This document shows, piece after piece, positions 7,224 through 14,685 of a stretch of DNA of 21,172 nt. Both the position numbers and the translations under genes were made by a program. Origin of the DNA: JBDTMT01 sp033764095 (lineage in GTDB: Bacteria > Desulfobacterota > Binatia > HRBIN30 > CADEER01); contig JANRJF010000341.1 in NCBI GenBank assembly GCA_033764095.1, forward strand, positions 1 to 21,172, given 5' to 3'. Positions within the stretch are counted from its first letter, which is position 1. Each line of letters starts with the position of its first letter. A model generated the notes under the pieces. The model saw only the letters and a list, made by a program, of their open reading frames with translations, ran no database searches and was not told where the DNA came from.

Positions 7224-7523
7224 GGCCCCCTCCTGTCGATTGCGACGCGGTCGCTCCGCTTAGCCGATTCCACCGCGCCGGCCAAACGAGCCGGCGGGCT
7301 CTCCACAAGCGCGCAGCGCAGCCCACGGCGGGCGCTGCGCGGGCGCATGTGGCGAGTGCCGTGTCGGCCGGCACGTCGATCGTTACCGGGCGTGACGCTC
7401 GGCGAGCTTTCGACGCGCCAGCGCGCGGTGGGGTCGGCGGCATGGCGGTACCGACCTCGCAACCGCAAGGACCCATCATGTGACCGGTAAAGATGCTACC
7501 TACGCGGAGCGCCGGCACGACCT
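7224..7523. other. Divergent intergenic region with a strong hairpin
   Basis: This 300-bp gap separates the LolA-like gene (minus) from the histidine kinase (plus) and should hold both promoters. I could not pick out convincing -35/-10 boxes. It contains a perfect 10-bp stem CGCGCAGCGC/GCGCTGCGCG (7310-7319 with 7332-7341, 12-nt loop) and a GGTCGG/CCGACC dyad (7432-7437 with 7451-7456). No plausible small gene was seen. Confidence 0.5.
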
Positions 7524-7612
7524 GTGCAACGTTGCACGGGCGTGTCCGTCGACGATCCCAGCAAGCTGCCCGCGAGCGCTCCGATTGCTGCAACGCCGCT
7601 CACTGCGTTGCA
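7524..7612. promoter_or_regulatory. TGCAACG dyads at the histidine kinase start
   Basis: GTGCAACGTTGCAC at 7524-7537 is a perfect 14-bp palindrome whose first three bases are the predicted GTG start. Half-sites TGCAACGC and GCGTTGCA recur in inverted orientation at 7589-7596 and 7605-7612 (8-nt spacer). That gives two dyads of the same half-site within 90 bp, suggesting an operator, or an mRNA hairpin if the true start is further downstream. Confidence 0.3.
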
Positions 7613-8855
7613 CCAGGTACACAGTGTCGTGCTGCTGCGCTGGGTGCTGATCGTCGCGACCTCATACCTGGTGCTCTTCAGCCGTCCGCTCAGTCAGGTG
7701 ACGCCGACGATCGCGTTGTTCGTCGCCGCCTACCTGGCCTCGAACGTCGCGCTCACCGAGCTGCTGCCGCGCCTGCGCTCGGCGGCGGTGCTGGAGTGGA
7801 CGCTGATGGCGGTCGACACCGCGGCGCTGACGCTGGCGCTGTCGTTGGCCGGCAGCGGCTCCAACGATCTGTTCGTCCTCTACTTCGCGGTGCTGTTCGT
7901 CTGCGCCCTGTCGGAGCGGCTCGGCCTGGTGGTCGGCGCCGCGGTGCTGATCACCGTCGTGCGCCTCTATACGGTCGCGCACTACGAAGGGCCGGGCGCG
8001 CTCTTCAATCCCGGCACCATGCTGCAGGTGCCGTTCCTGTTCGTCGTCGCGCTGTTCTTCGGCCATCTCGTCCACCTCGCGCGCGGGCGCGAGCGCGGCG
8101 AGGAGGAGCGCCACGCGCGCGAGCTGCGCCTCGACCTGCTGTCCGGCGTCAGCCACGACCTGAAGAACCCGCTCGGCGTCATCGAGTCGCTGGCCGACCT
8201 GCTGCTCGACGGCAGCGCCGGCGAGCTGAACGACCAGCAGGCCGACCTCACCCGGCGCATCCGCTCCAGCACGCGGCAGGTGATCGCGTTGTCGCAGAAC
8301 CTGATCGACGCCGAGCGCATCGAGGCCGGTCGCCTGCTCGTGCTGCGCCGCCGCGCCAGCCTGGCGCGCGTGGTCGACGACGCGCTGGTGATCGCGCGCA
8401 GCGCCTCCGACATCAAGGGCGTCGCGCTGCAGGTGACGGTCGAGCAGGGGCTCCCGATGCTGACCATCGACACCGTGCAGATCGCCCGCGTCATCGCCAA
8501 CCTGCTCGGCAACGCGATCAAGTTCACCCCGGCCGGTGGGCGGGTGCGGCTGACGGTGCGCGCGCACGAGGACGGCGTGCAGGTGGCGGTCGCCGACGAT
8601 GGCCCGGGCATTCCGCCCGAGGAGCTGCCGCGGCTCGCCGAGCGCCACTTCCGCGGCACCCGCAGCCGCGGCGTCGACGGCTCCGGTCTCGGCCTGTTCA
8701 TCGTCCGCGCCGTCGTCGAAGCGCACGGCGGCACGCTGCGCATCACCAGCAGCGTCGGCCGTGGCACCACCGTCACGGTGACCCTGCTGCGCGATGCGCC
8801 GCGCGAGTCGAGCGGCGCGGCCGAGGTGCCGGTCGCCGCGCTGCCGGCGGCATAG
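7524..8855 (+). CDS. Membrane-bound sensor histidine kinase (orphan)
   Basis: The 443-residue product has about six hydrophobic helices (36-52, 62-80, 95-110, 116-130, 133-150, 168-185) and no sizeable extracytoplasmic domain. A short charged linker leads to the kinase core. The H-box is SHDLKNPLGV with phospho-acceptor His211. The N-box is NLLGNAIKF (326-334), the G1 box DDGPGIP (358-364) and the G2 box GSGLGLFIV (386-394), ending in the usual ATP-lid and beta strands. All catalytic motifs are intact. No response regulator is adjacent, so it is an orphan within this window. The start is uncertain: GTG 7524 and GTG 7542 are both possible, the first lying inside a perfect palindrome, with no strong Shine-Dalgarno for either. 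The short tail after residue 425 is Ala-rich. The membrane layout suggests it senses an event within the membrane. Confidence 0.93.
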   Translation: MQRCTGVSVDDPSKLPASAPIAATPLTALHQVHSVVLLRWVLIVATSYLVLFSRPLSQVTPTIALFVAAYLASNVALTELLPRLRSAAVLEWTLMAVDTAALTLALSLAGSGSNDLFVLYFAVLFVCALSERLGLVVGAAVLITVVRLYTVAHYEGPGALFNPGTMLQVPFLFVVALFFGHLVHLARGRERGEEERHARELRLDLLSGVSHDLKNPLGVIESLADLLLDGSAGELNDQQADLTRRIRSSTRQVIALSQNLIDAERIEAGRLLVLRRRASLARVVDDALVIARSASDIKGVALQVTVEQGLPMLTIDTVQIARVIANLLGNAIKFTPAGGRVRLTVRAHEDGVQVAVADDGPGIPPEELPRLAERHFRGTRSRGVDGSGLGLFIVRAVVEAHGGTLRITSSVGRGTTVTVTLLRDAPRESSGAAEVPVAALPAA

Positions 8856-8871
8856 GCGCCGGCCACCTCGG

Positions 8872-8903
8872 CACCGCGGCGCCACGGCCGCCGCGTCGCG
8901 GTG
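8872..8903 (+). terminator. GC hairpin after the histidine kinase
   Basis: CACCGCG (8872-8878) pairs with CGCGGTG (8897-8903), with further GC pairing inside, in the 85-bp gap before the SGNH gene. It lacks a T-tract, so it may be an attenuating structure and not a terminator. Confidence 0.25.
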
Positions 8904-8940
8904 TCGTCGGGGTGAGCGTTCGTGCTAGACCGCGCGCCGC

Positions 8941-10170
8941 GTGCCGCTGCTGCTCAAACGCCTGCTGCTGATCCTGCTTGCGGTGGCGATCCCGCTGCTG
9001 CTGCTCGAGCTCGCGGCGCGTCTGGCGACTGATCACGCCGCCGTCGCCGAGCGCCTGTTGCACGACCCCGGCGCTGCCGACGCGGCGCCGCGCGCGCAGG
9101 CGCTCGACGATCAACGGGTGATCCTGCACCCGTACTTCGGCTACGTCGTCGACCCGCGCGCGCCGGGCATCAACCCGTACGGCTTCTTCAAGGCGTCGCC
9201 GCTCACCACCCGCACCCCCGACCGCTTCGTCATCGCCTTCTTCGGCGGGTCGGTGGCCGACCAGGTGTTCAGTCTCGGGCGCGCGGCGCTGATCGAGGCG
9301 CTGCACGCCTCGCCGGTGTTCGCCGGCCGCCAGGTCGAGGTGCTCAGCACCGCGCTCGGCGGCTACAAGCAGCCGCAGCAGTTGCTGGTGCTGGCCGGCC
9401 TGCTGGCGCTCGGCGCCCAGTTCGATGCGGTGGTGGTGCTGGACGGCTTCAACGAGGTCGACGGCGCCACCGACAACGTGCAGGACGGCGTCTATCCCTA
9501 CTACCCGCACAACTGGCACCTGCACGCGCGCCAGGCGCTCGACCCCGCGGCCACCGTGCTGATGGGGCAGGTGGAGGCGACGCGCGCCGCGCGCGCCGCG
9601 CTGCGCCGCCGCTTCGCGCGCGCGCCGCTCGACGCGAGCGCGCTCTGGCTGTGGATCTGGGACGTGCTCGACCGCCGCCAGGCGGCGGCGCTGAACGCGC
9701 AGATGCACGCGCTCGATGCCGGGCTCGCCGCGGCGCGCAGTGGGCCGCAGGTGAGCGGTCCGCCGCTGCACTTCGACGACGAGGACGCGATGTTCGTCGA
9801 CTTCGTCGAGGTCTGGGCGCGCGCCTCGTTGGAGATGCACAACCTCGCCACCGGACAGGGCATCCAGTTCTTCCATTTTCTGCAGCCCAACCAGTACCTG
9901 GAGGGCTCGAAGACGCTGAACGAGGAGGAGCGGCGCGTCGCCTGGGATCCCGACGTCGCCGACGCCGGCCGCGTCGCGCGCGGCTATCCCTTGCTCATCG
10001 CCCGCGGTCGCGAGCTGCGTGAGCAGGGCGTCGACTTCCACGACCTCACCATGCTGTTCGCGGCCGAGGAGGCGTCGATCTACTCCGATCCCTGCTGCCA
10101 TTACACGCCGCGCGGCGCCGAGCTGGTGGCGCGCGCCATCGCGCAGGCGATCATCGAGCGCAACGAGTAG
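8941..10170 (+). CDS. Membrane-anchored SGNH/GDSL-type hydrolase
   Basis: The 409-residue product begins with an uncleaved-looking Leu-rich anchor (2-25) followed by a mature domain, presumably periplasmic. SGNH blocks are visible: FFGGSVADQ with nucleophile Ser104 (block I), the Gly of ALGGYKQPQQ (block II region), LDGFNEVDG with Asn171 (block III, NE in place of the textbook ND), and the C-terminal YSDPCCHYTPRG with Asp383 and His387. Such enzymes deacylate or acylate polysaccharides, lipids or other esters; this substrate is unknown. The GTG 8941 start is used because the anchor begins right there; the Shine-Dalgarno is weak. The gene lies between the kinase and the PLP enzyme on the same strand. 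Its stop codon G is the first base of repeat element D. Confidence 0.8.
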   Translation: MPLLLKRLLLILLAVAIPLLLLELAARLATDHAAVAERLLHDPGAADAAPRAQALDDQRVILHPYFGYVVDPRAPGINPYGFFKASPLTTRTPDRFVIAFFGGSVADQVFSLGRAALIEALHASPVFAGRQVEVLSTALGGYKQPQQLLVLAGLLALGAQFDAVVVLDGFNEVDGATDNVQDGVYPYYPHNWHLHARQALDPAATVLMGQVEATRAARAALRRRFARAPLDASALWLWIWDVLDRRQAAALNAQMHALDAGLAAARSGPQVSGPPLHFDDEDAMFVDFVEVWARASLEMHNLATGQGIQFFHFLQPNQYLEGSKTLNEEERRVAWDPDVADAGRVARGYPLLIARGRELREQGVDFHDLTMLFAAEEASIYSDPCCHYTPRGAELVARAIAQAIIERNE

Positions 10171-10260
10171 GAGAGGCTGTTAGGCTGCTAGGCTGTTGGC
10201 TGTTAAGGGGACGATCGAGGAACGACAGCCGAACCCCCCTAACAGCCTAACAGCCTCTCC
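10170..10260. repeat. Tandem-armed inverted repeat, element D
   Basis: The left arm 10170-10192 and right arm 10238-10260 are inverse copies over 23 bp with one mismatch. The left side continues with further degenerate AGGCTGTT units to about 10206. The spacer is about 45 nt. The element begins on the last base of the SGNH stop codon and ends one base before the next ATG, so it is the entire intergenic region. The arm family is the same as element E. Confidence 0.9.
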
Positions 10261-10261
10261 G

Positions 10262-11221
10262 ATGCTCGACCGCCGCATTCCCATCGCCAACCTGCCGACC
10301 CCGCTGGTGCCGCTCGATCGGCTCGGCGACGCGCTCGGCATGCGGCCGGGACAGCTGCTCGCCAAGCTCGACGACGCCACCGGGCTGGCCGGCGGCGGCA
10401 ACAAGGTGCGCAAGCTGGAATACCTCTGCGCCGACGCGCGGGCGCGCGGCTGCGACACCCTGGTCACCGGTGGCGCGCAGCAGAGCAACCACGCGCGGCT
10501 GACCGCCGCGGCGGCGCGGCGGCTCGGCTTCGCCTGCACGCTGGTGCTCACCGGTCCGCAACCCGAGCCGCCGATCGGCAACGTGCTGCTCGAGCGCCTG
10601 CTCGGCGCCGACATCCGCTGGAAGGAGTGGTACGACTTCCTTGGCGTCGAAGCGGAGATCGCGACGGTGTGCGACGAGCTGGCGGTGGCGGGCCGCAAGC
10701 CCTACCTGGTGCCGATCGGCGGCTCGACGCCGCTCGGTGCGGTCGGCTACGCGCGCTGCGCGCTGGAGCTACGCGAGCAGGCGCCCGATCTCGACCTGGT
10801 CGTGCTCGCCACCGGCTCGGGCGGCACGCACGCTGGACTGGCGGCTGGGTTCGGCGATCACGCCGCCGTGCTCGGCATCGACGTCGGCGCGCGGCCGGAT
10901 CTGAACCTGTGGGTGGAAGAGCTGGCCAGCGCCGCCGCCGCGCTGGCGGGATTGCCGGCGCCGCGCGGGCGCGCGCAGCTCGACCTCGACCACGTCGGCC
11001 CGCACTACGCCGCGCACACCGACGAGTGCCGCGAGGCGATCCGGATGGCGGCGCGCCTCGAAGGTCTGATCCTCGACCCGGTCTACACCGGCAAGGCGAT
11101 GGCCGGTCTGATCGCCAACGCCCGCGCCGGCCGCTTCGCGCCGTACCGGCGCGTCGCCTTCCTCCACACCGGCGGCCTGCCGGCGCTGTTCACCCCGGCG
11201 AACGCCGCGTGGGCGGTCTAA
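10262..11221 (+). CDS. PLP-dependent D-cysteine desulfhydrase / ACC deaminase-like enzyme
   Basis: The 319-residue product is a fold-type II PLP enzyme. The N-terminal IPIANLPTPLVPLDRL and GGGNKVRKLEYL segments carry the Schiff-base lysine, Lys48. TLVTGGAQQSNHARLTAAAARRLG is the substrate/phosphate-side motif, and VPIGGSTPLGAVGY, VVLATGSGGTHAGLAAGF and LDPVYTGKAMAGL complete the family pattern. Members degrade D-cysteine to pyruvate, sulfide and ammonia or deaminate 1-aminocyclopropane-1-carboxylate; the desulfhydrase reading is preferred, without proof. It is cytoplasmic. ATG 10262 is chosen. An open frame extends 22 codons upstream to an ATG at 10196, but that part is encoded by repeat element D and is not conserved-looking. 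No Shine-Dalgarno is visible because the upstream DNA is repeat arm. The gene is bracketed by elements D and E. Confidence 0.88.
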   Translation: MLDRRIPIANLPTPLVPLDRLGDALGMRPGQLLAKLDDATGLAGGGNKVRKLEYLCADARARGCDTLVTGGAQQSNHARLTAAAARRLGFACTLVLTGPQPEPPIGNVLLERLLGADIRWKEWYDFLGVEAEIATVCDELAVAGRKPYLVPIGGSTPLGAVGYARCALELREQAPDLDLVVLATGSGGTHAGLAAGFGDHAAVLGIDVGARPDLNLWVEELASAAAALAGLPAPRGRAQLDLDHVGPHYAAHTDECREAIRMAARLEGLILDPVYTGKAMAGLIANARAGRFAPYRRVAFLHTGGLPALFTPANAAWAV

Positions 11222-11332
11222 GGAAGGCTGTTAGGCTGTTACGCTGTTAGGCTGTTACGGGAAGGAAGCTGAATCTGAGTCGCCCGTTCCCCCCCTAACC
11301 GCGTAACAGCCTAGCAGCCTAACAGCCTTCCT
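11221..11332. repeat. Tandem-armed inverted repeat, element E
   Basis: The left arm 11221-11261 and right arm 11292-11332 match as inverse copies at 36 of 41 positions. Each is built of four to five AGGCTGTT-like 8-nt units, around a 30-nt spacer. It begins on the last base of the preceding stop codon and ends 24 bp before ATG 11357 (57 bp before the preferred start 11390). It shares arm units with element D. Confidence 0.92.
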
Positions 11333-11389
11333 CGCGCTGGCTCCGCGCGCGCCCGTATGCCACAACCGATCGCGGTCGCCGGGGGGTGG

Positions 11390-14300
11390 ATGTCGCAAGG
11401 TCGCTGGACGATTGCACTCGCCGTCGCGTGCGTTCTGATGAAGAGCCAGCTGACGCTTGCCGAAACGGTTCTCGACGACTTCACCGACATCTCGGGCTGG
11501 AAGACCGTCGCCGCCGACGGCGTGCGCGTCGAGCTCGGCCAGGATGACGGCCCGAACGGCGGCAAGGCGCTGCGCATCGACTTCGACTTCAGCCAGAGCG
11601 GCGGCTTCGTGTTGGTGCGCAAGGACGCGCCACTGCCGCTGCCGGCGAACTACGCCTTCCGCTACCAGCTGCGCGCCGCGGCGCCGAAGGTGAACTTCGA
11701 GTTCAAGCTGATCGACAAGAGCGGCAAGAACGTCTGGTGGTACCGCGAGCGCGACGTCCAACTGCCTGCCGAGTGGACCGAGCGGCGCATCAAGAAGCCG
11801 CGCATCGAGTTCGCCTGGGGCCCGGCGAGCGGCGGCGCGCCGAAGGACATCGTCGCGATGGAGATCGCCGTCACCGGCGCCGAGGGCGACAAGGGCTCGG
11901 TGTGGCTCGACGATCTGGTGCTGGAGGAACGGCCGCTGCCGCCGCGCACGCCGCCGGCGCCGCGCGCCAGCGCCTCTGCCTCGGCGCCGGGTGAGCCGCC
12001 GGCGCAGGTGCTCGACGGCAGCCAGTTCACCCGCTGGAAGAGCGGCACGCTGTCGTCCGACCAGTGGCTGCAGCTCGATTTCGGTCGACCGCGCGAGTAC
12101 GGCGGCCTGGTCATCGACTGGGACGATCACGACTACGCGGTCGGCTACGACGTGCAGGCGTCGGACGACGGCAAGGACTGGCGGACGCTCTACTCCAGCA
12201 CGCGCAGCAACGGCGCGCGCGACTACGTCTACCTGCCGGACGGCGAGTCGCACGCGCTGCGCCTCAAGCTCAACCAGAGCAGTCGCGGCGAGGGCTACGG
12301 CATCAAGCAGGTCGCCGTGCTGCCGCTCGAGCTCGCCGCCTCGCCGAACGACTTCTTCACCGCGATGGCGCGCGAGGCCGCCCCCGGCACCTATCCCAAG
12401 TACTTCAGTGGCCAGCAGACCTACTGGACGGTGCTCGGCGTCGACGGCGACGCGAAGGAGGCGCTGCTCAACGAAGAGGGCATGCTGGAGATCGAAAAGG
12501 GTGGCTTCTCGATCGAGCCGTTCCTTTTCCTCGACGGCAAGCTGGTGACCTGGAGCGACGTGCAGACCGGCCAGGAGCTGGAGGACGGCTACCTGCCGAT
12601 CCCCACCGTCACCTGGTACGCCGGCCCCGTCTCGCTCGCGGTCACCGCCTTCGCCAGCGGCCCCGCCGGCGCCTCGCAGGTGTTCGCCCGCTACCGGCTC
12701 GACAACACCAGCGACACGGCGCGCGAGGTGACGCTCTTTCTCGCCGTGCGCCCGTTCCAGGTGCTGCCGCCGTGGCAGAGCCTGAACATGGTCGGCGGCA
12801 CGACGCCGATCCACGAGCTGGTGTTCGACGCGCGCACGCTGTGGGTGGACGGGCGCGCCGCCGTGCGGTCGCTGACGCCGCCCACCACGGTCGGCGCGAC
12901 GACCTTCGACGAAGGGCAGGTGACCGAGTCGCTGCTCGACGGCGTCGTGCCGCAGCGCCAGCAGGTGGTCGATCCGGTCGGCTACGCCTCGGCGGCGCTC
13001 GCCTATCAGTTGCGCCTGCCGCCGCAGGGACACCAGGAGGTCTACATCGCGGCGCCGTTCTACGACGCCGACGAGGCGGTCGCGAGCTGCGCCGGCGACG
13101 GCGCCGAGGCGTTGGTGACGCGCGAGCTGGCGGCGACCATCGCCGACTGGCGCCGCCGCCTCGACACCGTCGCCTTCCGCCTGCCGCCCGACGCGCAGGA
13201 CATCGCGCACGCGGTGAAGAGCACGCTCGCCTACATCCTCATCAACCGCGCCGGGCCGGCGATCCAGCCGGGCTCGCGCACCTACGCGCGCTCGTGGATC
13301 CGCGACGGCGCCATGACCTCGACCGCGCTGCTCGACATGGGCGTGCAGCACCCGGTGCGCGAGTTCCTGCGCTGGTACGCGCGCTACCAGTACGCCGACG
13401 GCAAGATTCCCTGCTGCATCGACCGGCACGGCCCCGACCCGCTGCCCGAGCACGACAGCAACGGCGAGTTCCTCTTCGCCATCGGCGAGTACTACCGCTA
13501 CACGCGCGACATCGGGCTGGTGAACGAGCTGTGGCCGAAGATCGTGCTGGCGCTCGACTACCTGGAGAAGCTGCGCGCCCAGCGCCTCACCGACGAGTAC
13601 AAGAGCGGCGCCAAGCAGGCGTTCTACGGGTTGCTGCCCGAGTCGATCAGCCACGAGGGCTACGCCTCGCGCCCGGTGCACTCGTACTGGGACGACTTCT
13701 TCGCGCTGGCCGGGTTGAAGTCGGCGGTGCAGCTGGCGGTCGCGCAGGACGACGCCGCGACGCTGGCGCGCGCCACCGCCCTGCGCGACGGCCTGCAGAC
13801 CGACCTGCAGGCCTCCATCCGCCGCGTGCTGGAGACGCGCAAGATCGACTTCATTCCCGGTTCCGCCGATCTCGCCGATTACGATCCGAGCTCCAGCTCG
13901 ATCGCGCTGGATCCGGCCGGCGAGCAGGATCGCCTGCCGCCCGAGGCGCTGCGCCGCACCTTCCTGCGCTACTACGAGGAGCTGATGGGCCGCGTCGCCG
14001 GCACGGTGAACTGGGAGGCCTACGCGCCCTACGAGCTGCGCAACGTCGGCGTGCTGGTACGGCTCGGCGAGCGCGAGAAGGCGCTCGAAGTGCTCGACAC
14101 CCTGATGCAGGGCCGCCGTCCCGCCGCGTGGAACGAGTGGGCGGAGGTGGTCTGGAAGGACGCCGGCGCGCCGAAGTTCATCGGCGACATGCCGCACACC
14201 TGGGTCGCCGCCGGCTTCGTCGAATCGGTGCGCACGATGTTCGCCTACGAGCGCGACGCGGCGCTGATCCTCGCGCACGGCGTGCCGCGCGCCTGGGTGG

Positions 14301-14557
14301 AGAGCCCCGGTGGCACCGGCGTGCAGCGCCTGCCGACGCCGTTCGGCATCCTCAGCTATACGCTCGACACCGACGGCCCGTCGCTCACCCGCATGCGCCT
14401 CAGCGGCGACCTGGTCGCTCCACCCGACGGCCTGGTCCTGCGCCCGCCACTGCCCGCCGCGTTACGCGCTGCCACCGTCAACGGCCAACCCGCCGAGCTC
14501 ACCGACGGCGCCGTCATCGTGCGTTCAATCCCCGCCGACGTGCGCTTCGAGCACTGA
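11390..14557 (+). CDS. Secreted discoidin-domain six-hairpin glycosidase-like protein
   Basis: The product of about 1055 residues has a signal peptide (MSQGRWTIALAVACVLM..., likely cleaved near residue 24). A carbohydrate-binding-like beta-sandwich (about 28-180) comes next, beginning VLDDFTDISGW and ending VWLDDLVLE. A Pro/Ala-rich linker leads to an F5/8-type discoidin domain (about 204-314; DSQWLQLDFG-like strand, GYDVQASDDGKDW). A large catalytic-looking region follows. The last third resembles an (alpha/alpha)6 barrel, with SRTYARSWIRDGAMTSTALL, GEFLFAIGEYYRYTRD, VNWEAYAPYELRNVGVL and FIGDMPHTWVAAGF. It probably cleaves or binds an extracellular or periplasmic glycan; the exact GH family was not assigned. 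ATG 11390 is preferred because it opens directly on the signal peptide and has a G-rich stretch before it; ATG 11357 is the alternative. The next gene is an NdvB-like GH94 protein, suggesting a shared substrate. Confidence 0.72.
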   Translation: MSQGRWTIALAVACVLMKSQLTLAETVLDDFTDISGWKTVAADGVRVELGQDDGPNGGKALRIDFDFSQSGGFVLVRKDAPLPLPANYAFRYQLRAAAPKVNFEFKLIDKSGKNVWWYRERDVQLPAEWTERRIKKPRIEFAWGPASGGAPKDIVAMEIAVTGAEGDKGSVWLDDLVLEERPLPPRTPPAPRASASASAPGEPPAQVLDGSQFTRWKSGTLSSDQWLQLDFGRPREYGGLVIDWDDHDYAVGYDVQASDDGKDWRTLYSSTRSNGARDYVYLPDGESHALRLKLNQSSRGEGYGIKQVAVLPLELAASPNDFFTAMAREAAPGTYPKYFSGQQTYWTVLGVDGDAKEALLNEEGMLEIEKGGFSIEPFLFLDGKLVTWSDVQTGQELEDGYLPIPTVTWYAGPVSLAVTAFASGPAGASQVFARYRLDNTSDTAREVTLFLAVRPFQVLPPWQSLNMVGGTTPIHELVFDARTLWVDGRAAVRSLTPPTTVGATTFDEGQVTESLLDGVVPQRQQVVDPVGYASAALAYQLRLPPQGHQEVYIAAPFYDADEAVASCAGDGAEALVTRELAATIADWRRRLDTVAFRLPPDAQDIAHAVKSTLAYILINRAGPAIQPGSRTYARSWIRDGAMTSTALLDMGVQHPVREFLRWYARYQYADGKIPCCIDRHGPDPLPEHDSNGEFLFAIGEYYRYTRDIGLVNELWPKIVLALDYLEKLRAQRLTDEYKSGAKQAFYGLLPESISHEGYASRPVHSYWDDFFALAGLKSAVQLAVAQDDAATLARATALRDGLQTDLQASIRRVLETRKIDFIPGSADLADYDPSSSSIALDPAGEQDRLPPEALRRTFLRYYEELMGRVAGTVNWEAYAPYELRNVGVLVRLGEREKALEVLDTLMQGRRPAAWNEWAEVVWKDAGAPKFIGDMPHTWVAAGFVESVRTMFAYERDAALILAHGVPRAWVESPGGTGVQRLPTPFGILSYTLDTDGPSLTRMRLSGDLVAPPDGLVLRPPLPAALRAATVNGQPAELTDGAVIVRSIPADVRFEH

Positions 14558-14568
14558 GAAGAAGCAAC

Positions 14569-14670
14569 CACGGATGAACACAGATCAACACAGATGGAAA
14601 CGCAGCATGGCGAGACTCCCGCGTCGCGAGCGAGAGCAGTTCTATCGGTGTTCATCTGTGTTCATCCGTG
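14569..14670. repeat. Tandem-armed inverted repeat, element F
   Basis: The left arm 14569-14595 and right arm 14644-14670 are inverse copies at 25 of 27 positions. Each is made of 10-nt CACGGATGAA-like units, around a 48-nt spacer. It lies 11 bp after the stop of the discoidin protein and 15 bp before the ATG of the GH94 gene. The right arm contributes an in-frame GTG (14668), six codons upstream of that ATG. Confidence 0.92.
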
Positions 14671-14685
14671 CTTCCGCTTTCTCCT

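Noticed and set aside
10196..10261. 22-residue N-terminal extension of the desulfhydrase
   Set aside because: It is encoded by the spacer and right arm of repeat element D; family members start near the IPIANLPTPL segment.
10170..11332. CRISPR-like array in the AGGCTGTT repeats
   Set aside because: Units are only 8 nt, are contiguous, lack spacers of regular size and are arranged as inverted arms; no cas genes are nearby.
10150..11350. Classical transposon or MITE with target-site duplication around D and E
   Set aside because: No transposase is present and no convincing direct target duplication is visible at the element ends.
11255..14278. Minus-strand open frame of 1007 codons opposite the discoidin gene
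   Set aside because: It is an antisense shadow of GC-rich codon usage: Arg/Ala/Val/Asp/His-rich with no domains, while the plus frame has a signal peptide and recognisable domains.
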